The position numbers were made by a program, and so were the translations under genes. A stretch of DNA of 64,000 nt from Streptomyces radicis (lineage in GTDB: Bacteria; Actinomycetota; Actinomycetes; Streptomycetales; Streptomycetaceae). Shown here in pieces: positions 1 through 7,724 of the stretch. The stretch is taken from contig NZ_RBDY01000024.1 of assembly GCF_003626575.1 (NCBI RefSeq), forward strand, positions 35,533-99,532. Direction: 5' to 3'. Every line of letters begins with the position of its first letter. Position 1 is the first letter of the stretch. The notes beneath the pieces are model-generated. The model worked only from the letters and a program-made list of their open reading frames with translations, did not search any database and was not told where the DNA came from.

Positions 1-69
1 CAGCACCTCCATGCGCTGGCCGAAGGACAGCGGCTCAAGGTAAGGATCCGGGCTAGCGTCGGAGGGCAT
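1..69 (-). CDS. N-terminal fragment of a protein of unknown function
   Basis: Only the first 23 codons are inside the window; the gene continues past the left edge. The ATG lies 7 nt downstream of a clear AAGGAG ribosome binding site on the minus strand. The visible residues begin MPSDASPDPYLEPLSFGQR and contain no motif I recognise. It is transcribed away from the TetR/MFS pair across a shared intergenic region of about 240 bp, so regulation of both from that region is possible but not shown. Confidence 0.55.
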   Translation of the reverse strand, partial: MPSDASPDPYLEPLSFGQRMEVL

Positions 70-251
70 GGCCTTGCTCCTTCTGATCAGCTCGACACTG
101 TCAGGGTAGGGGCAAGGCCCTCTTCACGTGGCCGAGTCGGCGGCACACCGCCCCGGCACACGCCCGCCCCGGCGCACGAGGACGCCGCGGTGCGCGACTG
201 ACACGCGTCACTCCGCGTTGACCCACGGTTGCGTCTCACCCGGTCGGCGGC

Positions 252-288
252 GTACTTTTGGAACGAGACCGTTCCGTTCAATAAGTAC
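252..288 (+). promoter_or_regulatory. Promoter with palindromic operator for the tetR-MFS pair
   Basis: A perfect inverted repeat GGAACG-4 nt-CGTTCC lies at 260-275. It overlaps a plausible -35 (TTGGAA, 258-263), with TAAGTA as -10 at 282-287 (18-nt spacer). A second, non-concentric pair, GTACTT (252-257) and AAGTAC (283-288), flanks it. An operator over its own promoter is the usual arrangement for TetR autorepression, so I infer this is the binding site of the adjacent regulator. Confidence 0.5.
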
Positions 289-311
289 ACCCATATGACT
301 GGAGCAGCGCC

Positions 312-920
312 ATGGCCGACACGCACACCCCCACCGGGTCCGCACCCGTCCGCCGCCCGCGGATGACCGCCGAGCGCGAGGCCGAGGTGCTCGCGACGGT
401 CGTGGAGCTGCTGCGCGACCACGGCTACGAGGCGCTGACCATGGACGCGGTCGCGGCGCGCGCCCGGTGCGGCAAGGCCACGCTCTACCGCCAGTGGCAC
501 AGCAAGCACGAGCTGGTCGCCGCGGCGCTGCGGGCGCACAGGCCCGCGCCCGTGGCCGACATCGACACGGGATCGCTCCGCGGGGACCTGCACTCGCTGT
601 TCACCCGCGTCTCGGACCAGGCCGAGCAGGACACCGCGCTGATCGCCGGGCTCGCCCGCGCGACGCTCGACGACCACGAGCTGGCGCGCGCGCTGCGGCA
701 GAAGCTGGTGGACCCGGAGATCGACGAGTTCACGACGTTCATAGACCGCGCGATAGCGCGCGGCGAGCTCGACCGGCGCCCCGCGGCGATGGCGTTCCTC
801 CCGCAGATGGTCTTCGCCACCGTGGTGAGCCGTCCGCTCTTCGAGGACGAGTACGCCGACGCCGACTACCTCCTCCGCTTTCTCGACAGCACCCTGCTGC
901 CCGCCCTGCTGCACAGTTGA
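312..920 (+). CDS. TetR-family transcriptional regulator
   Basis: This 202-residue protein has the size and layout of a TetR repressor. The N-terminal helix-turn-helix covers roughly residues 20-66, with recognition-helix text TMDAVAARARCGKATLYRQW. A less conserved C-terminal ligand and dimer domain with TetR_C-like helices follows. The start ATG has a GGAGC element upstream. An MFS exporter starts 15 nt downstream and is almost certainly co-transcribed, so the regulator probably represses its own operon through the palindrome just upstream until a toxic ligand binds. The ligand cannot be told from sequence. Confidence 0.9.
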   Translation: MADTHTPTGSAPVRRPRMTAEREAEVLATVVELLRDHGYEALTMDAVAARARCGKATLYRQWHSKHELVAAALRAHRPAPVADIDTGSLRGDLHSLFTRVSDQAEQDTALIAGLARATLDDHELARALRQKLVDPEIDEFTTFIDRAIARGELDRRPAAMAFLPQMVFATVVSRPLFEDEYADADYLLRFLDSTLLPALLHS

Positions 921-935
921 CCGGAGCGTGACCGC

Positions 936-2450
936 ATGTCTCAGCCCCAGATCGCCCCCGACCAGCCACCGATCGAGCCCACCAAGGGGCCGACGGGCGG
1001 GGCGAGTCCCTCCCACCGCTGGTGGATCCTCGGTGTCATCGGCATCGCCCAGCTGATGGTGGTCCTCGACGCCACCATCGTGAACATCGCCCTGCCATCG
1101 GCCCAGGGGGACCTCGGCTTCTCCGACGGCGACCGCCAGTGGGTCGTCACCAGCTACGCCCTCGCCTTCGGCAGCCTCCTGCTGCTCGGCGGCAGGATCG
1201 CCGACCTGTTCGGCATCAAGGTCACCTTCCTGACAGGACTTGTCGGCTTCGCCGCCGCGTCCGCGCTCGGCGGGGCCGCGTCGAGCTTCGAGGTGCTGGT
1301 GACCGCGAGGGCGCTCCAGGGCGTCTTCGGCGCGCTCCTGGCGCCCGCCGCGCTGTCGCTGCTCACCACGACGTTCACGGACGCGAAGGAGCGCGCCAAG
1401 GCGTTCAGCGTCTACGGCGCCATCGCGGGCGCGGGCGGCGCGATCGGCCTGCTGCTCGGCGGCGTGCTGACCGAGCAGCTGAACTGGCGATGGACCCTCT
1501 ACGTCAACCTGATCTTCGCCGCCGTCGCGTTCCTCGGCGGCGCCGCGCTGCTCGCGCGCACCGGGCGGGTGGCGGGGGCGACGCTCGACGTGCCGGGGAC
1601 GGTGCTGGTCTCGGCGGGCCTGTTCGGCCTGGTCTACGGATTCGCCAACGCCGAGAGCCACGACTGGGGCCACCCCGCGACCTGGGGCTGCCTGACCGCG
1701 GGCGTGGCGCTGCTCGCGGCGTTCGGCTGGTGGCAGACGCGGTCGGCCCACCCGCTGCTGCCGCTGCGCGTGCTGCTCGAACGGGACCGTGGCGCGTCGT
1801 TCGTCGCCGTCCTGCTCAGCGGCGTCGGTCTTTTCGGCGTCTTCCTCTTCCTGACGTACTACCTCCAGCTGTCGCTCGGGTACTCGCCGATCGAGACGGG
1901 CCTGGCGTTCCTGCCGATGATCGGCGGTCTCATGGTCAGCGCGGCGCTCGTCGGCACGGTGCTGCTGCCGCGGCTCGGCCCGCGCGTCCTGGTCACCGCG
2001 GGCATGGGCCTGGGCGCCGCGGGCCTCGCGTGGCTGACCGCGCTCGACCTGGACAGCGGGTACGCCGCCGACGTCATGCCCCCGACGATCGTGGCCGGGC
2101 TCGGCATCGGCCTGGTGATCGCCCCCGCGATGAACCTCGCCACGGCGGGCGTCCGCCCCGAGGACGCGGGCGTGGCCTCCGCGACGGTCAACACGATGCA
2201 GCAGGTGGGCGGTTCGATCGGCACCGCCGTGCTCAACACCCTGGCGGCCGGCGCCGCGAGCGACTTCCTGCGGGACAAGGACCCCACCGACCCCGTGGTC
2301 AGGGCCCAGGCCGGGCTCGAGAGCTACGCCACGGCGTTCTGGTGGTCGGCGGCGTTCTTCGTGGCGGGCATGGTCGCGTCGTTCCTCATCTACCGCAGGG
2401 GAGTCCCCGCGGCGGCGTCGACCTCAGGACCCCCGGCGGTCCACATGTGA
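936..2450 (+). CDS. MFS drug efflux transporter, DHA2 (EmrB/QacA) 14-TM type
   Basis: A 504-residue integral membrane protein with about 14 hydrophobic segments, the size and topology of the DHA2 drug:proton antiporters. Family signatures include LDATIVNIALP in TM1, the loop GGRIADLFGIK (motif A), the gating-type stretch GAIGLLLGGVLTEQLNWRW (motif C region) and WRWTLYVNL. It is predicted to export hydrophobic or cationic drugs or endogenous metabolites using the proton gradient. The upstream tetR gene and palindromic operator point to substrate-induced expression. Substrate specificity cannot be inferred. Confidence 0.9.
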   Translation: MSQPQIAPDQPPIEPTKGPTGGASPSHRWWILGVIGIAQLMVVLDATIVNIALPSAQGDLGFSDGDRQWVVTSYALAFGSLLLLGGRIADLFGIKVTFLTGLVGFAAASALGGAASSFEVLVTARALQGVFGALLAPAALSLLTTTFTDAKERAKAFSVYGAIAGAGGAIGLLLGGVLTEQLNWRWTLYVNLIFAAVAFLGGAALLARTGRVAGATLDVPGTVLVSAGLFGLVYGFANAESHDWGHPATWGCLTAGVALLAAFGWWQTRSAHPLLPLRVLLERDRGASFVAVLLSGVGLFGVFLFLTYYLQLSLGYSPIETGLAFLPMIGGLMVSAALVGTVLLPRLGPRVLVTAGMGLGAAGLAWLTALDLDSGYAADVMPPTIVAGLGIGLVIAPAMNLATAGVRPEDAGVASATVNTMQQVGGSIGTAVLNTLAAGAASDFLRDKDPTDPVVRAQAGLESYATAFWWSAAFFVAGMVASFLIYRRGVPAAASTSGPPAVHM

Positions 2451-2460
2451 CCCCCTACAG

Positions 2461-2476
2461 GTCCGCTACAGCGGAC
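2461..2476 (+). terminator. Short GC-rich hairpin after the MFS gene
   Basis: The inverted repeat GTCCGC-TACA-GCGGAC begins 10 nt after the MFS stop. The stem is only 6 bp and there is no T tract, so it may be a weak terminator or chance. Confidence 0.3.
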
Positions 2477-2584
2477 GAACAGCTCGGTCGCTCCGCGTTG
2501 GACACCAACTCCCGTGCGCTGCACCCTCTTTCCCGGGGGCAAACGCTTTCACCCCCACGTGTGAAGAGAAAGAGGACGCTTTCC

Positions 2585-3457
2585 ATGCGCAAGAGAACGT
2601 TGAGGAGCAAGAGATCGTTGGGCCCACGCCGTCGCATACTCTCGGCAGGCACGCTGGCCCTGGCGCTCGCGGCCAGCCTGCTCGCGGGCGTGCAGGGCAC
2701 CGCGCACGCCGAAGGGAGCGGGGAGACGGGCGAGACCGTGGCCCCGCTCATCGTCGGCGGCGACGAGGCGAGGGGCTCCTACCCCTTCATCGTCACCATC
2801 GACATGCTGCGCGACAACGGCGAGATGCGGCACCGCTGCGGCGGCTCGCTCATCGCCCCGCAGTGGGTCCTGTCCTCCGCGCACTGCTTCAGCGACAGGG
2901 CCACGGGCGAGGTGCGGGACGCGGACCTGTTCGATGTGCGCGTCGGCTCCCTCGACCGCATGAGCGGCGGCGAGGAGGCGCTCGTCGAGGAGATCGTGAT
3001 CCACCCGCTGTGGTTCTCCGGCGACCCCCTCCAGGTCGCGGACATGGCGCTGGTCAAGCTGGACCGGCCGGTCGACCAGGCGCCCGTCGCGCTCGCCGAC
3101 GAGCTGCCCGGCGTGGGCACCAAGCTGCGGCTGCTCGGCTGGGGCTACACACAGACCGGCGGCCCCGAGATCCCGACCCGGCTGCGCCAGCTCGACACCG
3201 AGGTCGCCCCCGAGCTGTCGTGTGTGGTCGGCGACGCGTGGGACATCGCCGAGGGCGACCTGTGTGTGAGCCCCGAGCCCGAACGCGGCCTGTGCAACGG
3301 CGACTCCGGCTCGCCGGGCCTGCACTGGAACGGCGGCCGCTGGGAGGTGGTCGGCACGGTGAGCCGCGGCGTCGGCGACGGCTGCGCGGTCGGCTCCGAC
3401 GTCCTCGCGGGCGTGCCGTTCGTCCAGGACTGGATCCAGGACACGATCGCGGACTGA
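2585..3457 (+). CDS. Secreted trypsin-like serine protease (S1 family)
   Basis: A 290-residue chymotrypsin-fold protease. Residues 1-42 form a long, basic signal peptide ending AHA. A short propeptide follows to Leu55, then the classic mature N terminus IVGG at 56-59. The catalytic triad is visible: His100 in SSAHC, Asp153 in DMALVKL and Ser241 in CNGDSGSPG. Cysteines pair as expected around His100 (Cys85/Cys101). I chose the ATG at 2585, which is preceded by an AAAGAGGA element; the open frame runs much further upstream only because it is antisense-free GC-rich sequence over the MFS gene. It is an extracellular peptidase whose zymogen must be cleaved before IVGG. Confidence 0.92.
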   Translation: MRKRTLRSKRSLGPRRRILSAGTLALALAASLLAGVQGTAHAEGSGETGETVAPLIVGGDEARGSYPFIVTIDMLRDNGEMRHRCGGSLIAPQWVLSSAHCFSDRATGEVRDADLFDVRVGSLDRMSGGEEALVEEIVIHPLWFSGDPLQVADMALVKLDRPVDQAPVALADELPGVGTKLRLLGWGYTQTGGPEIPTRLRQLDTEVAPELSCVVGDAWDIAEGDLCVSPEPERGLCNGDSGSPGLHWNGGRWEVVGTVSRGVGDGCAVGSDVLAGVPFVQDWIQDTIAD

Positions 3458-3474
3458 CACCCGCACGCCCCATG

Positions 3475-3507
3475 AGGCAGGGCCCACCGCGACGGCGGGC
3501 CCTGCCT
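3475..3507. terminator. Bidirectional terminator, 11-bp stem
   Basis: A perfect inverted repeat AGGCAGGGCCC / GGGCCCTGCCT is separated by an 11-nt loop and followed by TTT on the plus strand. It sits between two convergent genes, the protease and the LolA-like gene, and can serve both. Confidence 0.75.
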
Positions 3508-3529
3508 TTCGCATGCTCGGCGCCGCGCG

Positions 3530-4411
3530 CTACCGCCCGAAGCCGGGCAGGACGTCGGGCAGCAGGCCGCCCAGCGGCGCCTCCGGGTTCACCTCGACGA
3601 CCTCGGCGTCGCTCGGCGGCGTGAACTCGAAGACCGCGCCCGGCGGCTGGGCGTAGTCGATCTGCGAGAACGCCACGTCGAGCACCCGCCCCTCGGGCCC
3701 CTCCGCCGTCAGCGCGAGCGGCACCCCCGTCTCGCCGTCCACCGATATCCGCGCCTCGCTCAGCGGCGCGTCCGCGTCCTTCGGAACGATCACCAGCTGG
3801 TACGCCGCGCGGCCCGCCACCTGGGCGGTGCCGTCCACGGACACCTCCGCGTGCTCGCCCGCCCGGTCGAGCAGCCGCTCGGCCAGCTCCCGCGGGGTCA
3901 GCCCGGCCGCCCACGCGTCCCCGTCCCCCGCGCCCTCCGCGCCGAGCTCCGACAACTCCCCGTGCTCGGGCACCTCCGCGTGGTACACGGTGTCGCCCTC
4001 GGAGTCGTACGCCCACAGCTCGTCACCGTTGCGGATGACGCTGAACTCCTCGCCGCCGCTCTCGAGGCCCACCCGCTGCCGGTCGGGCCCGTCGACGGCC
4101 ACCTCGAGCGTGCTGTCCCCGGTCGCCAGCCCCGCGAGCCGCCCGGCGGGGCCCTCGACGCCGCTCAGCACGCCGTCCAGCATCCCGCCGAGGTCGGGCA
4201 CCCCCAGATCCGCGTCGACCCGCACCGTGCCCGAGAGCTGGGCCGTGTCCGACTCGGCGACCCGCACGAGCAGCTCATCGGCCGTGATGTCCGGCAGCTC
4301 CGGACTCCCGTCGCTCGCGAGGGCGGGCCACAGACCCGCCCCCACCGCCGCGATCCCGGCGATGACCGCCGCGGGCACGGCCGCCCTGCGGATAGCGCTG
4401 TTCCCTGCCAT
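3530..4411 (-). CDS. Secreted LolA/DUF2092-like protein
   Basis: A 293-residue exported protein. It starts MAGNSAIRRA followed by a hydrophobic segment and an ALAS cleavage-like site near residue 33. The remainder is beta-rich with repeated phrases such as LSGTVRVDADLG, DGPDRQRVGL, YQLVIVPKD and ISVDGETGVPLAL, the pattern of LolA-like lipoprotein-localisation folds (DUF2092) common outside the membrane in Streptomyces. I prefer this ATG over an in-frame GTG at 4426 because GGAGGGG lies 6 nt upstream. In Streptomyces a homologue is also found next to the polyprenyl synthase gene. The molecular role is unknown; it may bind lipids or lipoproteins. Confidence 0.75.
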   Translation of the reverse strand: MAGNSAIRRAAVPAAVIAGIAAVGAGLWPALASDGSPELPDITADELLVRVAESDTAQLSGTVRVDADLGVPDLGGMLDGVLSGVEGPAGRLAGLATGDSTLEVAVDGPDRQRVGLESGGEEFSVIRNGDELWAYDSEGDTVYHAEVPEHGELSELGAEGAGDGDAWAAGLTPRELAERLLDRAGEHAEVSVDGTAQVAGRAAYQLVIVPKDADAPLSEARISVDGETGVPLALTAEGPEGRVLDVAFSQIDYAQPPGAVFEFTPPSDAEVVEVNPEAPLGGLLPDVLPGFGR

Positions 4412-4585
4412 CGAATGCCCCTCCACTCGGCTTCAGCACCTCAATTGCATCAGCCCGGGGCCTTTCCGGCATCCGCCCACGGGAGTCTCCGCCTCTACGA
4501 CCAGCGGATGACCGGAAGGCGCTTCACCGGCGCCATCCCGTAGGGGATGTACCCCGTCGAACGACAGGGTTCACCCTCCGTCTCC

Positions 4586-5596
4586 TCAGGATGTGCGGTC
4601 CGCCACCGCGTCGCACAGCTCGGCAAGCGCCGTCTTCGCCGAGCAGTCGGGCAGCGGCTCGAGCGTGCGCCTGGCCTGCTCGGCGAACGACAGCGCGTCC
4701 TGCCGCGCCCGCGTCAGGGCCGGGTGGGCGCGCAGGGCCGCCAGCGCCTCCGCGTGCCGCCCGTCGTCCGTCAGATCGCCGCCGAGCAGCTCGCACAGCG
4801 CCAGGTCGTCGGGCGAGCCGCTCCGCGCGGCCATCTCCCGCAGCCGCAGCACCGGGAGCGTCACCACGCCCTCGCGCAGATCGGTGCCGGGGGTCTTCCC
4901 CGACTCGCCGCCGTCGCTCGTGATGTCGAGCACGTCGTCCGCCAGCTGGAACGCGATCCCGATCCGCTCCCCGTACTGCGCGAGCACGTGCACCACCGCC
5001 TCCGAGGCGCCGGACATCAACGCGCCCATCCGCCCCGCGACGGCGATGAGCGAGCCCGTCTTGCCCGCGATCACGTCCAGGTGGTGGGAGATGGGGTCCT
5101 CCCCCTCGCGCGGCCCCGCCGTCTCCAGGATCTGACCCGTCACCAGCCGCTCGAACGCCTCCGCCTGGATGCGCACCGCGGCCGGGCCCAGGTCGGCCAC
5201 TATCGTCGAGGCGCGGGAGAAGAGGAAGTCGCCGGTGAGCACCGCGACCGAGTTGTTCCACCTGGCGTTGGCGCTCGGCACCCCCCGCCGCATCTCGGCC
5301 TCGTCCATGATGTCGTCGTGGTACAGCGTGGCGAGGTGGGTCAGCTCCACCACCACGGCCGACGGCACCACCCCCGGGGCGTGCGGATCGCCGAACTGCG
5401 CGGCCAGCAGCAGCAGAAGCGGCCTGAACCGCTTCCCCCCGGCCCGCACCAGATGCTGGGCCGTCTCCGTTATGAAAGGGACATCGCTCTTGGTGGCCTC
5501 TGCCAGCCCGGCCTCCACAGCCGAGAGGCCGGCCTGGACATCGGCTTCCAGGGCCGGGTCCCGCACGCTCACCCCGAAGGGCCCCACGACGGTCAC
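4586..5596 (-). CDS. Polyprenyl diphosphate synthase
   Basis: A 336-residue trans-isoprenyl diphosphate synthase that condenses isopentenyl units onto an allylic diphosphate. Both aspartate-rich motifs are present: DDIMD at 94-98 (Mg2+ and allylic substrate) and DDVLD at 220-224 (within FQLADDVLD). GGKRFRP at 53-59 binds isopentenyl diphosphate. The start is the GTG of VTVVGPFGVS, preceded by GGGAG; a longer frame to 5659 lacks a ribosome site. Being among nuo and menaquinone genes, it most likely makes the long menaquinone side chain (heptaprenyl to nonaprenyl). The chain length cannot be read from sequence with certainty. Confidence 0.9.
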   Translation of the reverse strand: MTVVGPFGVSVRDPALEADVQAGLSAVEAGLAEATKSDVPFITETAQHLVRAGGKRFRPLLLLLAAQFGDPHAPGVVPSAVVVELTHLATLYHDDIMDEAEMRRGVPSANARWNNSVAVLTGDFLFSRASTIVADLGPAAVRIQAEAFERLVTGQILETAGPREGEDPISHHLDVIAGKTGSLIAVAGRMGALMSGASEAVVHVLAQYGERIGIAFQLADDVLDITSDGGESGKTPGTDLREGVVTLPVLRLREMAARSGSPDDLALCELLGGDLTDDGRHAEALAALRAHPALTRARQDALSFAEQARRTLEPLPDCSAKTALAELCDAVADRTS

Positions 5597-5712
5597 GAGC
5601 GTTCTCCCTGTCTCACGTGCGTTGGTCCCCGGCAGCGTATCCGGTCGGAAGTGGATCACAGCCGAAGGGCCGTCCCACGGAAACGGACGCGCACAGCCCC
5701 TAGGGTGAAGAC

Positions 5713-6942
5713 ATGTCCGATGGGAGCCTGTTCGGTGTCGACAATCTGCCCTACGGCGTCTTCAGCACGCCCGACGACCCCGCGGGACGACGGCTCGGGG
5801 TGCGGTATCTGGACCGCGTCCTCGACATCGGCGCCGCCGCCGTCGAGCTCGACTCCCCGCACGCCGCGCTGCTGACCGCGCCCGGGCTCGACCCGCTGCT
5901 GGCCGCCGGGCGCCCGGTCTGGCGGGCCGTGCGCGCCGAGGTGCGCTCATGGCTCACCGACCCCGCCCACCGCGCCGTCACGGAGCCGCTGCTCGTGCCG
6001 CTCGACGCGACGGTGCCGCACCTGCCGTTCACGGTGGCCGACTACGTCGACTTCTACGCGAGCGAGCACCACGCCACCACCGTCGGCCGCGTCTTCCGCC
6101 CCGACACACCCCCGCTGCCGCCCAACTGGAAGCACCTGCCGATCGGTTACCACGGCCGCGCCGGGACCGTCGTCGTCTCGGGCACCCCGGTCGTCCGCCC
6201 CCGGGGGCAACGCCGCCCCTCCGCTCCCGGCGAGGCGCCCGGGTTCGGGCCCTCGCGACGCCTCGACATCGAGGCCGAGGTGGCGTTCGTCGTCGGCACC
6301 CCTTCGCCGCTCGGCCGACCCGTGCCCCAAGGGGCGTTCGCCGACCACGTCTTCGGGGTCTGCCTGCTCAACGACTGGTCCGCGCGCGACATCCAGGCGT
6401 GGGAGTACGTGCCGCTCGGCCCGTTCCTCGGCAAGTCCTTCGCCACCTCGCTCTCCCCCTGGGTCACCCCGCTCGACGCCCTCGCGGGCGCCAGGGTCGC
6501 GCCGCCCCCGCGCGACGAGCCGCTGCTGCCCTACCTCGACGACGGCCCTGACAGCGGGATCCCCGCGGGCGGGCTCGACCTGCGGATCGAGGTGCGGCTC
6601 AACGGGCACCTGATCGCCGAGCCCCCGTTCGCGGCCATGTACTGGACGGCCGCCCAGCAGTTGGCGCACCTCACGGTCAACGGCGCCGCCCTGCGCACCG
6701 GCGACCTCTATGCCTCGGGCACCGTCAGCGGCCCCGAGGCGCGGCAGCGCGGCTCCCTGCTCGAGCTGACGTGGGGCGGCCGCGACCCCATCCAACTGCC
6801 GGACGGCACCAGGACGTTCCTCCAGGACGGCGACGAGGTCGAGCTGACCGCCTGGGCGCCTGGGCCCGAGCCGGGGACGCGCGTCGGCCTCGGCGAGGTC
6901 ATCGGCACGATCGCGCCCGCCGCTCCCCCGGCCGCGCCATGA
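5713..6942 (+). CDS. fahA: Fumarylacetoacetase
   Basis: A 409-residue fumarylacetoacetate hydrolase, the last step of tyrosine and homogentisate catabolism (fumarylacetoacetate to fumarate plus acetoacetate). The length matches the eukaryote-like two-domain form. Recognisable elements are the N-terminal domain start LPYGVFS, the active-site stretch DYVDFYASEHHATTVG, NWKHLPIGYHGRAGT, the metal ligands in DIEAEVAFVVG and LLNDWSARDIQAWE, and SLSPWVTPLDAL. It is divergent from the polyprenyl synthase gene across 116 bp. No other tyrosine-catabolism gene lies in the window, so it appears to stand alone. Confidence 0.93.
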   Translation: MSDGSLFGVDNLPYGVFSTPDDPAGRRLGVRYLDRVLDIGAAAVELDSPHAALLTAPGLDPLLAAGRPVWRAVRAEVRSWLTDPAHRAVTEPLLVPLDATVPHLPFTVADYVDFYASEHHATTVGRVFRPDTPPLPPNWKHLPIGYHGRAGTVVVSGTPVVRPRGQRRPSAPGEAPGFGPSRRLDIEAEVAFVVGTPSPLGRPVPQGAFADHVFGVCLLNDWSARDIQAWEYVPLGPFLGKSFATSLSPWVTPLDALAGARVAPPPRDEPLLPYLDDGPDSGIPAGGLDLRIEVRLNGHLIAEPPFAAMYWTAAQQLAHLTVNGAALRTGDLYASGTVSGPEARQRGSLLELTWGGRDPIQLPDGTRTFLQDGDEVELTAWAPGPEPGTRVGLGEVIGTIAPAAPPAAP

Positions 6943-7090
6943 CGCGCGCGTCGGCGCGCGCGTTCGCGCCCGAAGAGGGAACGAGAGGTATCAGTCCGGT
7001 GGCGAATGACACACAGCCGTAACGCTTCTGCCTACCCCGCAGCCCCTCAGGATAATCTGCCGTGACCAGTTCAACGTCCGAGGGGAAACC

Positions 7091-7603
7091 ATGCGCAGGT
7101 CCATACGGCTCGCCGTGCCAGCGGCGACAGCCGCCGTACTGCTGCTCAGCGGCTGTGGCGGTGACAAGGAAGGCAGCCCGTTCCAGGCGCCGGACATCGA
7201 GGACCTCGAGGTGCCCGAGGTCCCCGAGCTCGAGGAGTCCGAGGAGTCCGAGGGAATGGGCGACATCGAGGTGCCGCCGCCGTCAGGCGACTCGGGCGGA
7301 GACACCGGGGGCGGCGACTTCGACCTGGGCGGCGATTTCGACGGCTCGTGGGAGGCCCCGGCCTCCGACGGCAACAACGCGCGACTCGACATCTACGGCG
7401 ACTACGTCAACTACACGGACACCACCGCCTACGAGGGCGACCTGTGCAACGGCAGCCTGAGCGGCGACACGTTCACCATCACCTGCTCCGTCTACGGCGA
7501 CGAGGCGTTCCCCGAGACGACGGGAACCCTGGCCCTCAACGGGGACTCGCTCACGGTGACCTGGGGCTCCGGCACCAGCGAGGAGTTCACGAGGGCGATA
7601 TGA
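7091..7603 (+). CDS. Small secreted lipoprotein of unknown function
   Basis: A 170-residue predicted lipoprotein: basic n-region, hydrophobic core, and lipobox LLLSGC with Cys22 as the lipid anchor. It is followed by an acidic, low-complexity linker rich in Glu, Pro, Ser and Gly (about residues 28-82). A compact C-terminal domain of about 85 residues (GSWEAPASDGNNARLDIYGD...) looks like a small beta-barrel of the lipocalin/DUF kind. GAGGGG lies 7 nt before the ATG. It is an extracytoplasmic protein; no specific function can be assigned. Confidence 0.75.
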   Translation: MRRSIRLAVPAATAAVLLLSGCGGDKEGSPFQAPDIEDLEVPEVPELEESEESEGMGDIEVPPPSGDSGGDTGGGDFDLGGDFDGSWEAPASDGNNARLDIYGDYVNYTDTTAYEGDLCNGSLSGDTFTITCSVYGDEAFPETTGTLALNGDSLTVTWGSGTSEEFTRAI

Positions 7604-7657
7604 CGCTCGCCCGTCCGAGGCCCGTCCGAGCGGCGGCGCCCGGGCGGCCACGAGGAG

Positions 7658-7705
7658 GCGCAGGCCGAAGGGCCGGACCCTCGGGTCCGGCCCTTCGGCC
7701 TGCGC
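7658..7705. terminator. Very strong bidirectional terminator, 23-bp perfect stem
   Basis: The 23-nt arms at 7658-7680 and 7683-7705 are perfectly complementary, with only 2 nt between them. It lies between the lipoprotein gene and the convergent end of nuoN and should stop transcription from both sides, closing the long nuo transcript. Confidence 0.85.
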
Positions 7706-7724
7706 GACGACGTGAACGACGGCG

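Noticed and set aside
87..1751. 554-residue minus-strand frame over the tetR and MFS genes
   Set aside because: Antisense shadow with no homology; the plus-strand genes are clear.
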